Assembly: GCF_000744115.1 (NCBI RefSeq)
Contig: NZ_JQLG01000004.1
Coordinates: 992,001-1,056,000, forward strand
DNA length: 64,000 bases
Reading direction: 5' to 3'
DNA from: Carnobacterium alterfunditum DSM 5972
Lineage (GTDB): Bacteria > Bacillota > Bacilli > Lactobacillales > Carnobacteriaceae
The first letter of the stretch is position 1. The number at the start of each line of letters is the position of its first letter. The notes under the pieces were generated by a model. That model was not told the DNA's origin. It did no database searches and saw only the letters and a list, made by a program, of their open reading frames with translations. Positions 43,497-54,495 of this stretch are shown here, one piece after another. A program made the translations under genes and the position numbers.

Positions 43497-43781
43497 TTAA
43501 GCTTCAAATAAAACGATTTCTTTTGAATCAGCTGTTAAAGTTACGATTGCTTTACGACGTTTTTTTGTGTATCCAGTATGTTTACCCATACGTTTTAATT
43601 TTCCACGTACGTTCATGATGTTAACATTTGAAACTTTTACGTCAAAAATTTCTTCAATCGCTTGTTTTACTTGAGTTTTGTTTGCGCGAACATCCACTTC
43701 GAAAGTGAATTTTTTATTATCTTGAGCAGCCATTGCTGCTTCAGTGATAATTGGGCGCAAGATTACGTCACGTACATCCAT
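43497..43781 (-). CDS. rplW: 50S ribosomal protein L23
   Basis: A 94-residue protein: '[20 protein letters not shown]' and '[20 protein letters not shown]'. Its start overlaps the rplD stop (TAATG). L23 at the tunnel exit docks trigger factor and SRP. Confidence 0.98.
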   Translation of the reverse strand: MDVRDVILRPIITEAAMAAQDNKKFTFEVDVRANKTQVKQAIEEIFDVKVSNVNIMNVRGKLKRMGKHTGYTKKRRKAIVTLTADSKEIVLFEA

Positions 43782-44404
43782 TATTGAAGAACCTCCTCTA
43801 GCTTAGTTAGAGCAGTCTGTGTCAAAATCAATTTTTCATGCGCTACAACATCTAACACAGTAACGTTATCAAAAGCTACAATTTTAACTCCTGGAAGGTT
43901 ACGAGCAGATAATGTTGCGAAATCATTGTCGTTTTCTACTACAATAAATGCTTTAGAATTAACGTTTAGATTTTTTAACACTTGTGCAAACTCTTTAGTT
44001 TTTGGTGCGTCAAAGTTCAATGCGTCAACAACGATTAAATCTCCACTTATTACTTTAGTAGAAAGAACAGATTTAATTGCTAAGCGACGAACTTTTTTTG
44101 GAAGTTTGTAGCTGTATGAACGTGGAGTTGGTCCGAAGACAATTCCACCACCGCGCCATTGTGGAGATCTGATTGACCCTTGACGAGCACGACCAGTTCC
44201 TTTTTGAGCCCACGGTTTACGTCCACCACCGCGTACTGCACTGCGGTTTTTTACTGAATGATTTCCTTGGCGTAATGAAGCACGTTGCATGATGATTGCA
44301 TCAAAAACAACATTTTCGTTTGGTTCGATACCGAAAATAGCGTCGTTTAAAGTTACTTCGCCATTTTGAGTACCATCTTGTTTAAATAAGGCTACGTTTG
44401 GCAT
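43781..44404 (-). CDS. rplD: 50S ribosomal protein L4
   Basis: A 207-residue protein: '[20 protein letters not shown]', the tunnel loop '[20 protein letters not shown]' and '[20 protein letters not shown]'. The loop has no insertions or changes known for macrolide resistance that I can see. Confidence 0.98.
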   Translation of the reverse strand: MPNVALFKQDGTQNGEVTLNDAIFGIEPNENVVFDAIIMQRASLRQGNHSVKNRSAVRGGGRKPWAQKGTGRARQGSIRSPQWRGGGIVFGPTPRSYSYKLPKKVRRLAIKSVLSTKVISGDLIVVDALNFDAPKTKEFAQVLKNLNVNSKAFIVVENDNDFATLSARNLPGVKIVAFDNVTVLDVVAHEKLILTQTALTKLEEVLQ

Positions 44405-44429
44405 TTCCTTGTTCCTCCTCTCTTAATTT

Positions 44430-45062
44430 TTATTTAGCTTTTTGAAAAGCTGATTTAATTTGGATTAAGGATTTTTTAGACCCAGGTACATTCCCTTTAA
44501 TAAGAAGTACATTATTTTCAACGTCAACACGAACAACTTCAAGATTCTTGATAGTTACGCGATTTCCGCCCATACGACCTGGTAGTAATGTGCGTTTGAA
44601 CACACGGTTAGGATCTACAGGACCCATTGACCCTGGACGACGGTGGTGACGGGATCCGTGGGACATTGGTCCACGACTATGTCCGTGGCGTTTGATAACA
44701 CCTTGGAATCCTTTACCTTTGGTAGTCCCCGTTACATTAACGATGTCTCCAGCTTTGAAAGTATCAACTTTCACTTCTTGTCCTACTTCATATTCACTAA
44801 GCTCAACATCGTTAAATTCACGAATGAAGCGCTTAGGAGTAGCATTTGCTTTTGCTACATGACCCATTGCAGGTTTATTAGACAATACTTCACGTTTCTC
44901 TTGGTAACCCAATTGAACTGCTTCGTAACCGTCCGTTTCGACTGTTTTAACTTGTAAAACAACGTTTGGAGTTGCTTCGATTACAGTTACTGGGATTAAT
45001 TCACCTGATTCAGTGAAGACTTGCGTCATTCCTACTTTTTTTCCTAAGATTCCTTTGGTCAT
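44430..45062 (-). CDS. rplC: 50S ribosomal protein L3
   Basis: A 210-residue protein: '[20 protein letters not shown]', '[20 protein letters not shown]' and '[20 protein letters not shown]'. It is the second gene of the S10 operon. Confidence 0.98.
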   Translation of the reverse strand: MTKGILGKKVGMTQVFTESGELIPVTVIEATPNVVLQVKTVETDGYEAVQLGYQEKREVLSNKPAMGHVAKANATPKRFIREFNDVELSEYEVGQEVKVDTFKAGDIVNVTGTTKGKGFQGVIKRHGHSRGPMSHGSRHHRRPGSMGPVDPNRVFKRTLLPGRMGGNRVTIKNLEVVRVDVENNVLLIKGNVPGSKKSLIQIKSAFQKAK

Positions 45063-45099
45063 GAGTACACCTCCATTATATTATTTTTTTTAGTTAAAA

Positions 45100-45408
45100 T
45101 TAAAGCTTGATTTCGATATCTACGCCAGACGGTAAGTCTAGTTTTGTTAAAGCATCAACAGTTTTTGATGTTGGATTAACAATATCAATCACACGTTTGT
45201 GTGTAAGCATTTCAAATTGTTCACGAGAATCTTTATATTTGTGAGTCGCACGGATCACTGTGTAAAGAGTTCTTTCTGTTGGCAATGGAATTGGACCAGA
45301 TACACTAGCACCAGTTCTTTTTGCTGTTTCTACAATTTTTTCCGCTGCTTGATCTAAGATACGATGTTCATATGCTTTTAAGCGGATACGAATCTTTTGT
45401 TTTGCCAT
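45100..45408 (-). CDS. rpsJ: 30S ribosomal protein S10
   Basis: A 102-residue protein: '[20 protein letters not shown]' and '[20 protein letters not shown]'. It is the first gene of the S10 operon and is preceded by a structured leader and a good sigma-A promoter. S10 (NusE) also takes part in antitermination. Confidence 0.98.
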   Translation of the reverse strand: MAKQKIRIRLKAYEHRILDQAAEKIVETAKRTGASVSGPIPLPTERTLYTVIRATHKYKDSREQFEMLTHKRVIDIVNPTSKTVDALTKLDLPSGVDIEIKL

Positions 45409-45572
45409 TATTTTTCCCTCCTTCGCCTATTTTTATAAATTAGACATTGCTCCACGAAAATATCCGTCACACTCGCCGTGGCAAAGCGGCCGGGTGTGTC
45501 GCAACCTCTCGTTTCATAGCCATTGGGTTTCTCATTCGAGTACCCAGTACGATTCCCTGTGAAATCAGCACC
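45409..45572 (-). ncRNA. Structured 5' leader of the S10 operon
   Basis: The roughly 160-nt transcribed leader has several GC-rich hairpins in an otherwise AT-rich setting: ACTGGGTACTC...GAGAAACCCAAT, and ACACACCCGGCCGCTTTGCC / GGCGAGTGTG. The concentration of GC-rich pairing upstream of rpsJ suggests an autoregulatory target for an operon-encoded protein, as with L4 in Enterobacteria. The structure here is not the E. coli one, and the mechanism is unknown. Confidence 0.45.
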
Positions 45573-45578
45573 TTTTAT

Positions 45579-45607
45579 ATTATACAAAAAATAACTCTTT
45601 TAATCAA
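45579..45607 (-). promoter_or_regulatory. S10 operon promoter
   Basis: On the minus strand TTGATT (45602-45607), a 17-bp spacer and TATAAT (45579-45584) form a near-consensus sigma-A promoter upstream of the rpsJ leader. Confidence 0.75.
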
Positions 45608-45705
45608 GCCTTTTTTGATTATTCAATAAATTAATTTATCCATAGTTGCAAAATGATTTTCAAGATTTATTTTTGCTTTTTATTCTCAGCTTTTTTTCAA
45701 AAAAA

Positions 45706-45755
45706 AAATACGCTAAGTTAGGAATACATCAACATTTCCCATCTTAGCGTATTTT
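45706..45755 (-). terminator. Terminator of the branched-chain aminotransferase gene
   Basis: AAAATACGCTAAG(T/A) and CTTAGCGTATTTT form a stem of 13 bp or more around a loop of about 22 nt; on the minus strand it is followed by a run of T. Confidence 0.85.
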
Positions 45756-45841
45756 ATTTTATTTGTCTATTTATTTGTTTAACTATTTTATTTCTTCTAT
45801 ATTAACATGTCATTGATCTAGATCGTGATTTCCAACTATTC

Positions 45842-46861
45842 CTATACTTTTACGATCCATCCTTCTGGCGCTTCTATATCGCCGTACTGGATGCCTGTTA
45901 ATTCATCATATAGTTTTTTAGTAATTGGTCCTGTCTCTGTCTCGCTATAAAAGACATGAAAATCATCTTTATATTGGATTCCACCAATTGGCGAGATAAC
46001 AGCTGCTGTTCCACAAGCACCAGCTTCTTTAAATTCATCTAATCGATCAATGAAGACTTCTCTTTCAACAACATCTAATCCTAAACGTTCATTCGCAAGA
46101 TACAGCAATGAGTATTTAGTAATACTAGGCAATATAGATGGAGATAACGGTGTAACAAATTTATTATCTTTTGTGATCCCAAAGAAATTTGCCGCGCCGA
46201 CTTCTTCTATTTTTGTGTGGGTCGTTGGATCTAAATAGATTGCATCACTAAAATTATGTTTATGAGCTTCTGCACCTGGGAGTAAACTACCACCATAATT
46301 TCCACCGACTTTTGCTGCGCCGGTTCCGTTACCTGCTGCTCTATCATAATCAGAAACAACAAAGTTTGACGGGGTCAATCCACCCTTAAAGTAAGCTCCT
46401 ACAGGCATACAAAAAATAGAAAATAAGTATTCTTCTGCAGGCTTCACTCCAATATTATCGCCGATCCCGATCATATAAGGGCGAAGATATAAAGAACCCC
46501 CAGTACCGTATGGCGGAATATATTGTTCATTCGCTTTTACTACTTTTTTAACGGCTTCAATAAAAACATCTGTTGGTATGCTTGGCATCATTAAACGTCT
46601 GCAGCTTCGTTGCATACGCTCTGCATTTTGATCAGGTCGGAATAAATTGATTGAACCATCTTTCGTTCGGTAAGCTTTCATTCCTTCAAAAACAGTTTGT
46701 CCATAGTGTAAGGCTGTTGACCCTTCACTAATATGAACTTTATTATCTTCTGTTAATGTTCCTTCATCCCAATTCCCATCTTTCCAATAAGAAATATATC
46801 GGTGATCCGTTTTAATGTAATTGAAACCTAAATTTTTCCAGTCAATATCTACTGTTTTCAT
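45842..46861 (-). CDS. ilvE: Branched-chain amino acid aminotransferase
   Basis: ATG 46861 gives MKTVDIDWKNLGFNYIKTDH, with AAGGAG upstream; the frame to GTG 46873 starts inside that site. The 339-residue class IV PLP enzyme has 'HYGQTVFEGMKAYRTKDGSI', 'LFRPDQNAERMQRSCRRLMM', the PLP Lys in 'NGTGAAKVGGNYGGSLLPG' and 'LDEFKEAGACGTAAVISPIG'. It transfers amino groups between Leu/Ile/Val and 2-oxoglutarate. It is a single-gene unit between tuf and rpsJ, an insertion compared with the usual str-S10 arrangement. Confidence 0.95.
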   Translation of the reverse strand: MKTVDIDWKNLGFNYIKTDHRYISYWKDGNWDEGTLTEDNKVHISEGSTALHYGQTVFEGMKAYRTKDGSINLFRPDQNAERMQRSCRRLMMPSIPTDVFIEAVKKVVKANEQYIPPYGTGGSLYLRPYMIGIGDNIGVKPAEEYLFSIFCMPVGAYFKGGLTPSNFVVSDYDRAAGNGTGAAKVGGNYGGSLLPGAEAHKHNFSDAIYLDPTTHTKIEEVGAANFFGITKDNKFVTPLSPSILPSITKYSLLYLANERLGLDVVEREVFIDRLDEFKEAGACGTAAVISPIGGIQYKDDFHVFYSETETGPITKKLYDELTGIQYGDIEAPEGWIVKV

Positions 46862-46996
46862 CAATTTAATCACTCCTTAATACTATTGTTGTTTAGTGTA
46901 ACATATTAATGATAAAATTATGAGAGGAATTTTATTTGAATTAATCATTTCTTAACTTTTTTTATCACGTCGATTGTAAGATTAAGCTATACAAAT

Positions 46997-47029
46997 AAAA
47001 AAGCCTTGTCGCATTGACAAGGCTTTTTT
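46997..47029 (-). terminator. Terminator of the rpsL-rpsG-fusA-tuf transcript
   Basis: AAAAAAGCCTTGTC-GCATT-GACAAGGCTTTTTT is a perfect 14-bp hairpin after the tuf stop. Confidence 0.92.
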
Positions 47030-47091
47030 CTCGGACGGACACGCTCTATTCCAGATAGAGTCATTTTAAAGTTTTAATTTTCAAGAGTTGA

Positions 47092-48282
47092 TTAAGCTTC
47101 GATTGTAGCTACAACGCCGGCTCCAACAGTACGTCCACCTTCACGAATAGTGAATTTAGTACCTGGGTCGATAGCGATTGGTGCAATCAATTCAACGCTG
47201 ATTGAAACGTTGTCTCCTGGCATAACCATTTCAGTACCTTCTGGTAACTCAACAACACCAGTTACGTCAGTTGTACGGAAATAAAATTGTGGGCGGTAGT
47301 TAGCGAAGAATGGAGTATGACGTCCACCTTCTTCTTTAGATAAGATATAAACTTCACCTGTAAATTTTGTATGTGGAGTAATTGAACCTGGTTTAGCTAA
47401 TACTTGTCCACGTTGGATGTCTTCACGAGCAACCCCACGTAATAATGCACCAATATTGTCCCCTGCTTGAGCAAAGTCTAACATTTTACGGAACATTTCA
47501 ACACCAGTAACAGTTGATTTAGTAGTTGCTTCATGGATTCCGATGATTTCAACTTCTTCACCGACTTTAATTTGTCCAGTTTCTACACGTCCTGTAGCAA
47601 CTGTTCCACGTCCAGTAATTGAGAATACATCCTCAACTGGCATCATGAATGGTTTGTCAGTATCGCGTTCTGGAGTTGGAATGTAAGAATCTACAGCATC
47701 CATTAATTCCATGATTTTATCTTCGTATTCTTCAACGCCTTCAAGAGCTTTAAGTGCTGAACCAGAAATAACTGGAGTGTCGTCGCCTGGGAAATCGTAT
47801 TCTGACAATAAGTCACGAACTTCCATTTCAACTAATTCAAGTAATTCTTCATCATCAACCATATCAACTTTGTTTAAGAAAACAACGATGTATGGAACAC
47901 CAACTTGGCGAGACAATAGAATATGTTCACGAGTTTGTGGCATTGGGCCATCAGCAGCAGATACTACTAAGATAGCTCCATCCATTTGTGCAGCACCTGT
48001 GATCATGTTTTTAACATAGTCAGCATGTCCTGGGCAGTCCACGTGAGCATAGTGACGTTCTGCAGTTTCGTATTCAACGTGAGAAGTGTTGATTGTAATT
48101 CCACGTTCGCGTTCTTCCGGAGCTCCATCGATTGAAGCGTAGTCAGTTGCAGTACTTACAAAACCTCTTTTAGCTAATACAGTTGTAATTGCAGCAGTTA
48201 AAGTTGTTTTACCATGGTCAACGTGTCCGATAGTACCAACGTTAACATGGGGTTTATTACGAGTATATTTTTCTTTTGCCAT
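47092..48282 (-). CDS. tuf: Translation elongation factor Tu
   Basis: A 396-residue GTPase: G1 '[11 protein letters not shown]' (18-28), G3 '[12 protein letters not shown]', G4 'NKVDMVDD' and G5 'SALKALEG'. '[10 protein letters not shown]', '[19 protein letters not shown]' and the C-terminal domains are complete. It delivers aminoacyl-tRNA to the ribosome. It is the last gene of the str operon. Confidence 0.99.
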   Translation of the reverse strand: MAKEKYTRNKPHVNVGTIGHVDHGKTTLTAAITTVLAKRGFVSTATDYASIDGAPEERERGITINTSHVEYETAERHYAHVDCPGHADYVKNMITGAAQMDGAILVVSAADGPMPQTREHILLSRQVGVPYIVVFLNKVDMVDDEELLELVEMEVRDLLSEYDFPGDDTPVISGSALKALEGVEEYEDKIMELMDAVDSYIPTPERDTDKPFMMPVEDVFSITGRGTVATGRVETGQIKVGEEVEIIGIHEATTKSTVTGVEMFRKMLDFAQAGDNIGALLRGVAREDIQRGQVLAKPGSITPHTKFTGEVYILSKEEGGRHTPFFANYRPQFYFRTTDVTGVVELPEGTEMVMPGDNVSISVELIAPIAIDPGTKFTIREGGRTVGAGVVATIEA

Positions 48283-48417
48283 TTTTGTATTTCCTCCTCA
48301 TAGTGAGTTCTTTTTATTGATAGGAATAGAAATTTTCATTTTATCCCCATCATTTGTAAAAATTATAACGATTATTCGTTAGAAAATCAATACTTACGGT
48401 CGGAGAGCTAATTAAAA

Positions 48418-50505
48418 TTAGTTAGCTGATCCGCCATTTTTCTTGATGATTTCTTCAGAAATAGATTTTGGTACATCTTCGTAATGATCGAATGTCATTG
48501 AGAAAGTACCGCGACCTTGTGTTGCTGAACGTAATGCAGTTGCATAACCGAACATTTCTGCTAATGGAATCATACCTTTAACGATAGTAGTATTTCCACG
48601 AGCTTCAGAACCTTCGATACGTCCACGACGAGCAGAGATGTGTCCCATTACGTCTCCTAAATAATCTTCAGGAATTGTAATTTCAACGCCCATCATAGGC
48701 TCTAAGATAACTGGATTTGCTTTTTTAGAAGCATTTTTTAATGCCATTGAAGCCGCAACTTTAAAGGCCGTTTCATTTGAATCGACATCATGGTATGAAC
48801 CATCATAAAGTTTTGCTTTAATATCCACTAATGGATATCCAGCAAGAACTCCGTTGTTTAATGAAGCTTCTAAACCAGCTTTTACTGCTGGGATATATTC
48901 ACGAGGAACAGTACCACCAACGATTGCATCTTCAAAGTCAAAACCTTTTCCTTCTTCATTAGGAGAGAACTCGATCCATACGTGACCGTATTGACCTTTA
49001 CCACCTGATTGACGAACGAATTTACCTTCAGCTTTAGTAGAACCACGGAATGTTTCACGATAAGAAACTTGTGGAGCACCAACACTAGCTTCAACATTGA
49101 ATTCACGTCTCATACGGTCAACAATGATGTCTAAGTGTAACTCACCCATACCGGCAATAATTGTTTCGCCAGTTTCGTGGTCAGTTTCAGCACGGAAAGT
49201 TGGATCTTCTTCAGCAAGTTTTTGTAACGCAACACCCATTTTATCTTGGTCAGCTTTTGATTTTGGTTCAATAGCTACTTGGATAACTGGTTCTGGGAAG
49301 TCCATTGATTCTAAGATCACTTGATCTTTTTCATCACACAAAGTGTCACCAGTTGTCGTGTTTTTCAAACCAACAGCCGCTGCAATATCTCCAGCAAATA
49401 CTTCAGGAATTTCGCTACGAGAGTTCGCATGCATTTGTAAGATACGTCCTACACGTTCACGTTTTCCTTTAGTTGAGTTTTGTACATATGATCCTGCTTG
49501 TAACGTACCAGAATAAACACGGAAGAAAGTTAAACGACCTACATACGGGTCAGTCATAACTTTAAATGCCAATGCTGAGAATGGTTCGCTGTCATCAGCA
49601 TGGCGTTCTGCAGTTTCTTCAGAATCTGGTAAGATTCCTTGGATTGCAGCTACATCAAGTGGTGACGGTAGGTAGTCAATGACTGCATCAAGCATCATTT
49701 GAACACCTTTGTTTTTAAATGCTGAACCACATAAGACTGGGTAAAATTCAACTTTAAGTGTTGCTTTTCGGATAGCATTTTTCAATTCTTCTTCAGAAAT
49801 TTCTTCACCATCAAGATATTTCTCCATCAAAGCTTCATCTGTATCTGCAGCACCCTCAATTAATTTTGTACGCCATTCATTTGCTAATTCTACGTATTCT
49901 TCAGGGATTTCTTCCTCGCGGATATCTGTTCCTAAATCATTTGTATAAACTTCAGCTTTCATTGTAACCAAGTCAATGATACCTGTGAAGTTATCTTCAG
50001 CACCGATTGGCAATTGGATTGGGTGTGCGTTTGCTTGTAAACGGTCAAGGATCGTTCCTACAGAATATATGAAATCTGCACCGGTTTTATCCATTTTGTT
50101 TACAAATACAATACGAGGTACACCATAAGTTGTTGCTTGACGCCAAACTGTTTCAGTTTGAGGCTCAACACCTGATTGTGCATCAAGTAAAGCAACAGCA
50201 CCATCTAATACTCGTAGAGAGCGTTCAACTTCAACAGTGAAGTCAACGTGACCCGGAGTATCGATAATGTTTACGCGATAGCCTTTCCAAGCAGCTGTTG
50301 TTGCAGCAGATGTAATCGTAATACCACGTTCTTGTTCTTGTTCCATCCAGTCCATTTGTGAAGCACCCTCATGGGTTTCACCAATTTTATGGATTTTACC
50401 AGTGTAATAAAGAACACGCTCAGTTGTTGTTGTTTTACCAGCATCAATATGGGCCATGATTCCAATATTACGGGTATTGTTTAGAGAAAACTCTCTTTTT
50501 GCCAT
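48418..50505 (-). CDS. fusA: Translation elongation factor G
   Basis: A 695-residue five-domain GTPase: G1 '[17 protein letters not shown]', G2 '[17 protein letters not shown]', G3 '[16 protein letters not shown]' and G4 '[10 protein letters not shown]'. Domains III-V ('[18 protein letters not shown]', '[16 protein letters not shown]') are complete. It drives translocation after peptide-bond formation. It lies between rpsG and tuf. Confidence 0.99.
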   Translation of the reverse strand: MAKREFSLNNTRNIGIMAHIDAGKTTTTERVLYYTGKIHKIGETHEGASQMDWMEQEQERGITITSAATTAAWKGYRVNIIDTPGHVDFTVEVERSLRVLDGAVALLDAQSGVEPQTETVWRQATTYGVPRIVFVNKMDKTGADFIYSVGTILDRLQANAHPIQLPIGAEDNFTGIIDLVTMKAEVYTNDLGTDIREEEIPEEYVELANEWRTKLIEGAADTDEALMEKYLDGEEISEEELKNAIRKATLKVEFYPVLCGSAFKNKGVQMMLDAVIDYLPSPLDVAAIQGILPDSEETAERHADDSEPFSALAFKVMTDPYVGRLTFFRVYSGTLQAGSYVQNSTKGKRERVGRILQMHANSRSEIPEVFAGDIAAAVGLKNTTTGDTLCDEKDQVILESMDFPEPVIQVAIEPKSKADQDKMGVALQKLAEEDPTFRAETDHETGETIIAGMGELHLDIIVDRMRREFNVEASVGAPQVSYRETFRGSTKAEGKFVRQSGGKGQYGHVWIEFSPNEEGKGFDFEDAIVGGTVPREYIPAVKAGLEASLNNGVLAGYPLVDIKAKLYDGSYHDVDSNETAFKVAASMALKNASKKANPVILEPMMGVEITIPEDYLGDVMGHISARRGRIEGSEARGNTTIVKGMIPLAEMFGYATALRSATQGRGTFSMTFDHYEDVPKSISEEIIKKNGGSAN

Positions 50506-50610
50506 CTTGTAATAACACCTCTCTTAATTTAATTTGAACTAAGAAACTTCAATTTTTCCTTAGAGGACTACGCTGCACAAACGGCACCGCAGTCCTCTTT
50601 AGAAAAAATT

Positions 50611-51081
50611 TTACCAGCGATAATGAGCGAAAGCTTTATTAGCTTCAGCCATTTTGTGAGTGTCTTCACGTTTTTTAACAGCTGCTCCAGTATTGTTAGC
50701 AGCATCCATGATTTCTTTAGCAAGACGTTGTTCCATAGTATCTTCTCCGCGTAAACGAGAGTAGCTTACTAACCAACGAAGAGCAAGAGCCGTACGACGT
50801 TCTGGACGAACTTCGATCGGAACTTGGTAGTTAGAACCCCCAACACGGCGAGCTTTAACTTCAAGAACAGGCATAATGTTTTTCATTGCTTGTTCAAATA
50901 CTTCAATAGGATCGTTGCCAGTTTGTTCTTTGATCATGCCAAATGCATTATAAAGAATTGTAGCAGCTTTCCCACGTTTTCCGTCAACCATAATACGGTT
51001 GATCAAACGAGTAACAAGTTTAGAATTATAAAGTGGATCAGGTAAAACATCACGTTTAGTAATAGGACCTTTACGAGGCAT
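50611..51081 (-). CDS. rpsG: 30S ribosomal protein S7
   Basis: A 156-residue protein: '[20 protein letters not shown]', '[20 protein letters not shown]' and '[19 protein letters not shown]'. It nucleates 30S head assembly. Confidence 0.98.
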   Translation of the reverse strand: MPRKGPITKRDVLPDPLYNSKLVTRLINRIMVDGKRGKAATILYNAFGMIKEQTGNDPIEVFEQAMKNIMPVLEVKARRVGGSNYQVPIEVRPERRTALALRWLVSYSRLRGEDTMEQRLAKEIMDAANNTGAAVKKREDTHKMAEANKAFAHYRW

Positions 51082-51148
51082 CCAAATTCCTCCTTTCGAT
51101 AATAGTTATCTTTTTAGAATCATTTTTTATTTCATTTAAGCCTTAAGC

Positions 51149-51562
51149 TTATTTTTTAGGTCTTTTAGTACCATATTTAGAACGGCTTTGTTTACGATCT
51201 GCAACACCGGCAGTATCAAGCGCTCCACGAACGATGTGGTAACGAACTCCGGGTAGATCCTTCACTCGTCCTCCACGTAAAAGAACCACACTATGTTCTT
51301 GCAAGTTGTGACCTTCACCTGGGATATAAGCAGTTACTTCAATTAAGTTAGACAAACGAACACGTGCATATTTACGTAACGCTGAGTTAGGTTTTTTAGG
51401 AGTCATAGTCCCTACACGAGTACAAACACCACGTTTTTGAGGTGAGTTTACTGTTGTTTGTTTTTTTCTTTTACTGTTGTAACCTCTGTTTAAAGCTGGA
51501 GATTCAGATTTTTCTATTTTTGATTTACGAGGTTTACGTACTAATTGATTAATAGTAGGCAT
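51149..51562 (-). CDS. rpsL: 30S ribosomal protein S12
   Basis: A 137-residue protein: '[20 protein letters not shown]', '[20 protein letters not shown]' and '[20 protein letters not shown]'. Both lysines whose change gives streptomycin resistance (in TPKKPNS and RVKDLPG) are wild type. It is the first gene of the str operon. Confidence 0.98.
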   Translation of the reverse strand: MPTINQLVRKPRKSKIEKSESPALNRGYNSKRKKQTTVNSPQKRGVCTRVGTMTPKKPNSALRKYARVRLSNLIEVTAYIPGEGHNLQEHSVVLLRGGRVKDLPGVRYHIVRGALDTAGVADRKQSRSKYGTKRPKK

Positions 51563-51739
51563 CGATTGTTTCCTCCTTCCCTATGTTATTATTCTAGTCC
51601 ACACATCCAGGCGGTTCTTTTACCAGCAAAAAAATAAGTGCTGCGAAATTGCAACCAACCGTTTCAGTATAGTTTTAAGGCCAATGTACCAGTCAGCACG
51701 ACTGATAGACAGGAATCTGCGTACAAAAGCACCTTTTGA

Positions 51740-51768
51740 ATCATAACATGGTCTAATATTATTGTCAA
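51740..51768 (-). promoter_or_regulatory. str operon promoter upstream of rpsL
   Basis: On the minus strand TTGACA (51763-51768), a 17-bp spacer and TATGAT (51740-51745). The transcribed leader to rpsL is about 170 nt and contains GTGCTGACTGG/CCAGTCAGCAC-like complementary words (the plus strand reads CCAGTCAGCACGACTG near 51690), so it may fold. No known leader motif was recognised. Confidence 0.8.
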
Positions 51769-51904
51769 CAAGTTGCGTTGAAAATGCCAAAAGTTTTTTT
51801 ATTTTTTTGCACTTCCAACAGTATACTCCTCCTCACTAATTTTTTAAAGCTTTCTTTGCTAAATGGCATATATTTAATATAAGAAGTTTGATTGAGGTGA
51901 AAAA

Positions 51905-52660
51905 ATGCAGACAGGTATTTTATTTTTACTTATTTGGTTTACAGGGTGTTGCTTCGGCTCTTTTTTAATGGTGGTCGGCTTAAGGGTCCCAGTTCATCAA
52001 TCTATTGTTGTCCCACGTTCTCATTGTCCAAATTGTCATAGCACGTTGCATTTCTTTGAATTGATCCCTATTTTATCTTACCTTATCCAAAGAGGGCGCT
52101 GTCGACATTGCCAACAGCACATTTCTATTTTACATCCCTTAGCTGAAGTTTTGACCGGCTTTATCTTTTTATATACCTTCTACACTTATCTGTTTTTTCC
52201 AAAAGAGGGTCTATTTATTATCGGTCTCGTTTCTTTTGGGATTATTTTTATCATTTCTGATCTTTACTACCAACTCTTGCCTGATCGTTTAATGGTTTTC
52301 TTTTTTCTGTGGGTTTTTTTAGGTCGATTGGTGATCCATCCTCATCCTTTTAATTTTTATTTGTTTAGCGGAATTGGGTTCTTCAGTTTTTTTTATCTTC
52401 TATATCAATTCTCATCTACTTCGATAGGCGGTGGAGACGTAAAATTATTAGGGATCATCGGAATGCTGCTTGGTTATGATTTGACTTTGATCGCGATCAT
52501 GATTGCTTGTTTGTCTGCCCTTCTAGTTAACTTTCCATTGGTGCTCAGTAAAAAAAACAACTATAGAAACTTTATTCCATTCGCTCCTTTTATTTTTTTT
52601 GGAGGCTTTACAGCTTATTTCTTACAAGATATTTTTAATACTTGGTTTATCATGAGTTGA
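51905..52660 (+). CDS. pilD: Prepilin peptidase (A24 family)
   Basis: A 251-residue membrane enzyme. 'FTGCCFGSFLMVVGLRVP' begins the methylase-like N-terminal domain and is followed by the zinc pairs 'CPNC' and 'CRHC'. The catalytic aspartates of the A24 family are in 'IISDLYYQLLPD' and 'SIGGGDVKLLGIIGMLLGYD' (G-x-x-D). It cleaves prepilin-like leaders of the competence pseudopilins (ComG). In Lactobacillales it often lies between rpoC and rpsL. It is on the plus strand here, divergent from rpsL, and closes with a hairpin terminator. Confidence 0.92.
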   Translation: MQTGILFLLIWFTGCCFGSFLMVVGLRVPVHQSIVVPRSHCPNCHSTLHFFELIPILSYLIQRGRCRHCQQHISILHPLAEVLTGFIFLYTFYTYLFFPKEGLFIIGLVSFGIIFIISDLYYQLLPDRLMVFFFLWVFLGRLVIHPHPFNFYLFSGIGFFSFFYLLYQFSSTSIGGGDVKLLGIIGMLLGYDLTLIAIMIACLSALLVNFPLVLSKKNNYRNFIPFAPFIFFGGFTAYFLQDIFNTWFIMS

Positions 52661-52677
52661 TAAACTGATGTACGAAA

Positions 52678-52719
52678 AAAAGAGGAGAACATTGGCGACT
52701 GCCAGCTCCTCCTCTCTTT
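52678..52719. terminator. Terminator between convergent pilD and aldehyde dehydrogenase genes
   Basis: AGAGGAG...TTGGC-GACT-GCCA...CTCCTCT pair in two stem segments, with A-rich and CTTT-rich flanks. It could serve both convergent genes. Confidence 0.6.
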
Positions 52720-52732
52720 GGATAACGCTCTA

Positions 52733-54196
52733 TCAATCCAGATATTTAGTATGAACAAATTTAACTTCTAAAAATTCTTGTACTCCGTAAACACCATTTT
52801 CGCGACCAACACCTGAATGTTTTACCCCGCCAAACGGTGCTTCAGAAGTAGAGATTGATGTGTTGTTGATTCCGACCAATCCATATTCTAAAGCCTCACT
52901 GACTTTTTCAGCCCGCTTCAAGTCCGTCGTAAAGAAATAAGAAGCTAGACCGAATATGCTATCATTTGCCATTTTGATGACCTCATCCTCTTCTTCAAAA
53001 TCGATCAAAGGAATGACCGGACCAAATGTTTCTTCATAAAAAATAGCCATCTCGTTTGTAACGTTGTCTAAAATAGTAGGCGCATAGAAGTACCCGTCAG
53101 CATATTCTCCCTTAGTTAATCTTTCGCCTCCTGCAACTACTTTTGCTCCTTTCACTTTCGCATCATCTACTTGAGCTTGGATAGATTCGATTGCATCTTC
53201 ATTGATAAGCGGTCCAGCCATCACATCTTGTAACCCGTTGCCGACTGTGACTTTACTGACAGCTGCCATTAATTTTTGAATAAATTCTTTCTTTATTGCC
53301 TTATTTACAAAAATACGGTTAGGAGAGGTACACGCCTGCCCATTGTTTCTAAACTTCATTGCAACAAGGCCTTCAACTGCTTCATCAATATTCGCATCAG
53401 CAAATACAATAAAAGGGGCATGGCCTCCTAACTCAAGAGAAATTTTCTTCATTGTTTGAGCAGATTGTTCAAACAATATTTTTCCTATCTCTGTTGAGCC
53501 TGTAAAAGTTAATTTTCGAACATCATTGCTATCAGTCAAAGTTTTTCCGATTTTACTTGATGGTCCCATAACTAAATTGGCCACTCCAGCCGGCAAACCC
53601 ACTTCATGGAAAATTTCAAAAATCGCAATAGCTGATAATGGCGTGCTGCTTGCCGGTTTTAGGACCACTGTACAACCAGCTGCAATAGCTGGAGCAATTT
53701 TACGGATGATCATGTTTGACGGGAAGTTCCAAGGCGTTATAGCTGCTACAACGCCAATCGGTTGCTTTTTGACTTCATATTTATGATTATTAGGAGCTGG
53801 AATAGTTTCCCCATAAATACGTCTTGCCTCTTCGGCATTCCAATGTAAATTTTGAATATTGATCAGAATTTCTGTTTTAGATTCTTTTAAAGGTTTTCCT
53901 TGTTCTAAAGTCATGATCAAAGCCAATTGATCTGCTTTTTCTTCAATTTTATCTGCAATAGCATGAATAAGTTTTACACGCTCCGCTAATTCCATACCTT
54001 TCCATTTTGGAAAAGCTTCTTTAGCTGATTGGATTGCTTTAAGTGTTTCTATTTCTCCACCTTGGGAAACTTTAATCAATTCTTCTCTGGTCGCTGGATT
54101 GTTGACCGCCTTTTTTTCTAAAGATCCTTCTATCCATTGTCCATTGATATAAAGTTTCGTTTGCATTTCCGGTAATTCTTCTCGTGTTTTCACCAC
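52733..54196 (-). CDS. gabD: NAD(P)-dependent aldehyde dehydrogenase, succinate-semialdehyde dehydrogenase type
   Basis: GTG 54196 lies 8 nt after AAGGAG and is the preferred start; the core begins MQTKLYINGQWIEGSLEKKA a little later. Motifs: 'AITPWNFPSNMIIRKIAPAI' (catalytic Asn in PWNFP), 'FTGSTEIGKILFEQS' (G-S-T-x-x-G), Glu in 'LELGGHAPFIVF', and catalytic Cys in 'NNGQACTSPNRIFV'. 'KHSGVGRENGVYGVQEFLEV' closes the fold. Length and motifs match GabD/SSADH-type enzymes, though the aldehyde used is uncertain. It stands beside the agmatine deiminase cluster but is not known to act in that pathway. Confidence 0.88.
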   Translation of the reverse strand: MVKTREELPEMQTKLYINGQWIEGSLEKKAVNNPATREELIKVSQGGEIETLKAIQSAKEAFPKWKGMELAERVKLIHAIADKIEEKADQLALIMTLEQGKPLKESKTEILINIQNLHWNAEEARRIYGETIPAPNNHKYEVKKQPIGVVAAITPWNFPSNMIIRKIAPAIAAGCTVVLKPASSTPLSAIAIFEIFHEVGLPAGVANLVMGPSSKIGKTLTDSNDVRKLTFTGSTEIGKILFEQSAQTMKKISLELGGHAPFIVFADANIDEAVEGLVAMKFRNNGQACTSPNRIFVNKAIKKEFIQKLMAAVSKVTVGNGLQDVMAGPLINEDAIESIQAQVDDAKVKGAKVVAGGERLTKGEYADGYFYAPTILDNVTNEMAIFYEETFGPVIPLIDFEEEDEVIKMANDSIFGLASYFFTTDLKRAEKVSEALEYGLVGINNTSISTSEAPFGGVKHSGVGRENGVYGVQEFLEVKFVHTKYLD

Positions 54197-54229
54197 TAAA
54201 ATCACTCCTTCAATTTTTGATTTTGCCAC

Positions 54230-54495
54230 TTTCTGTTATTACCTTACCATATCCTATATAATTCCTATACTCTTTGCCCTTGCTCTTTTGTTTTAAAAAA
54301 GCAAAAAAAAAAAAGAGAGACCAGGACATAAATCCAAGCCTCACTGCCTATCCAACTATTGATTCTAAATGTATTTCTAAAAGTAGCTTTTTTGGTGTAA
54401 AGTGAATCTTTAATTGAATATTAGTAACAAGTATAAACCATTAAAAATAGATTTTTATCTACGTTGAATTTGATAATAATTTTTTTATTAATGAT
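54230..54495. other. Intergenic gap after aguA where a carbamate kinase gene is often found
   Basis: The region holds a 13-base A-run, GAGAGACCAGGACATAAATC with CAAGCCTCACTGCC (a word also seen as an intergenic repeat in lactic acid bacteria), and AT-rich sequence. No remnant of aguC or any other gene is visible in either direction. Confidence 0.5.
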
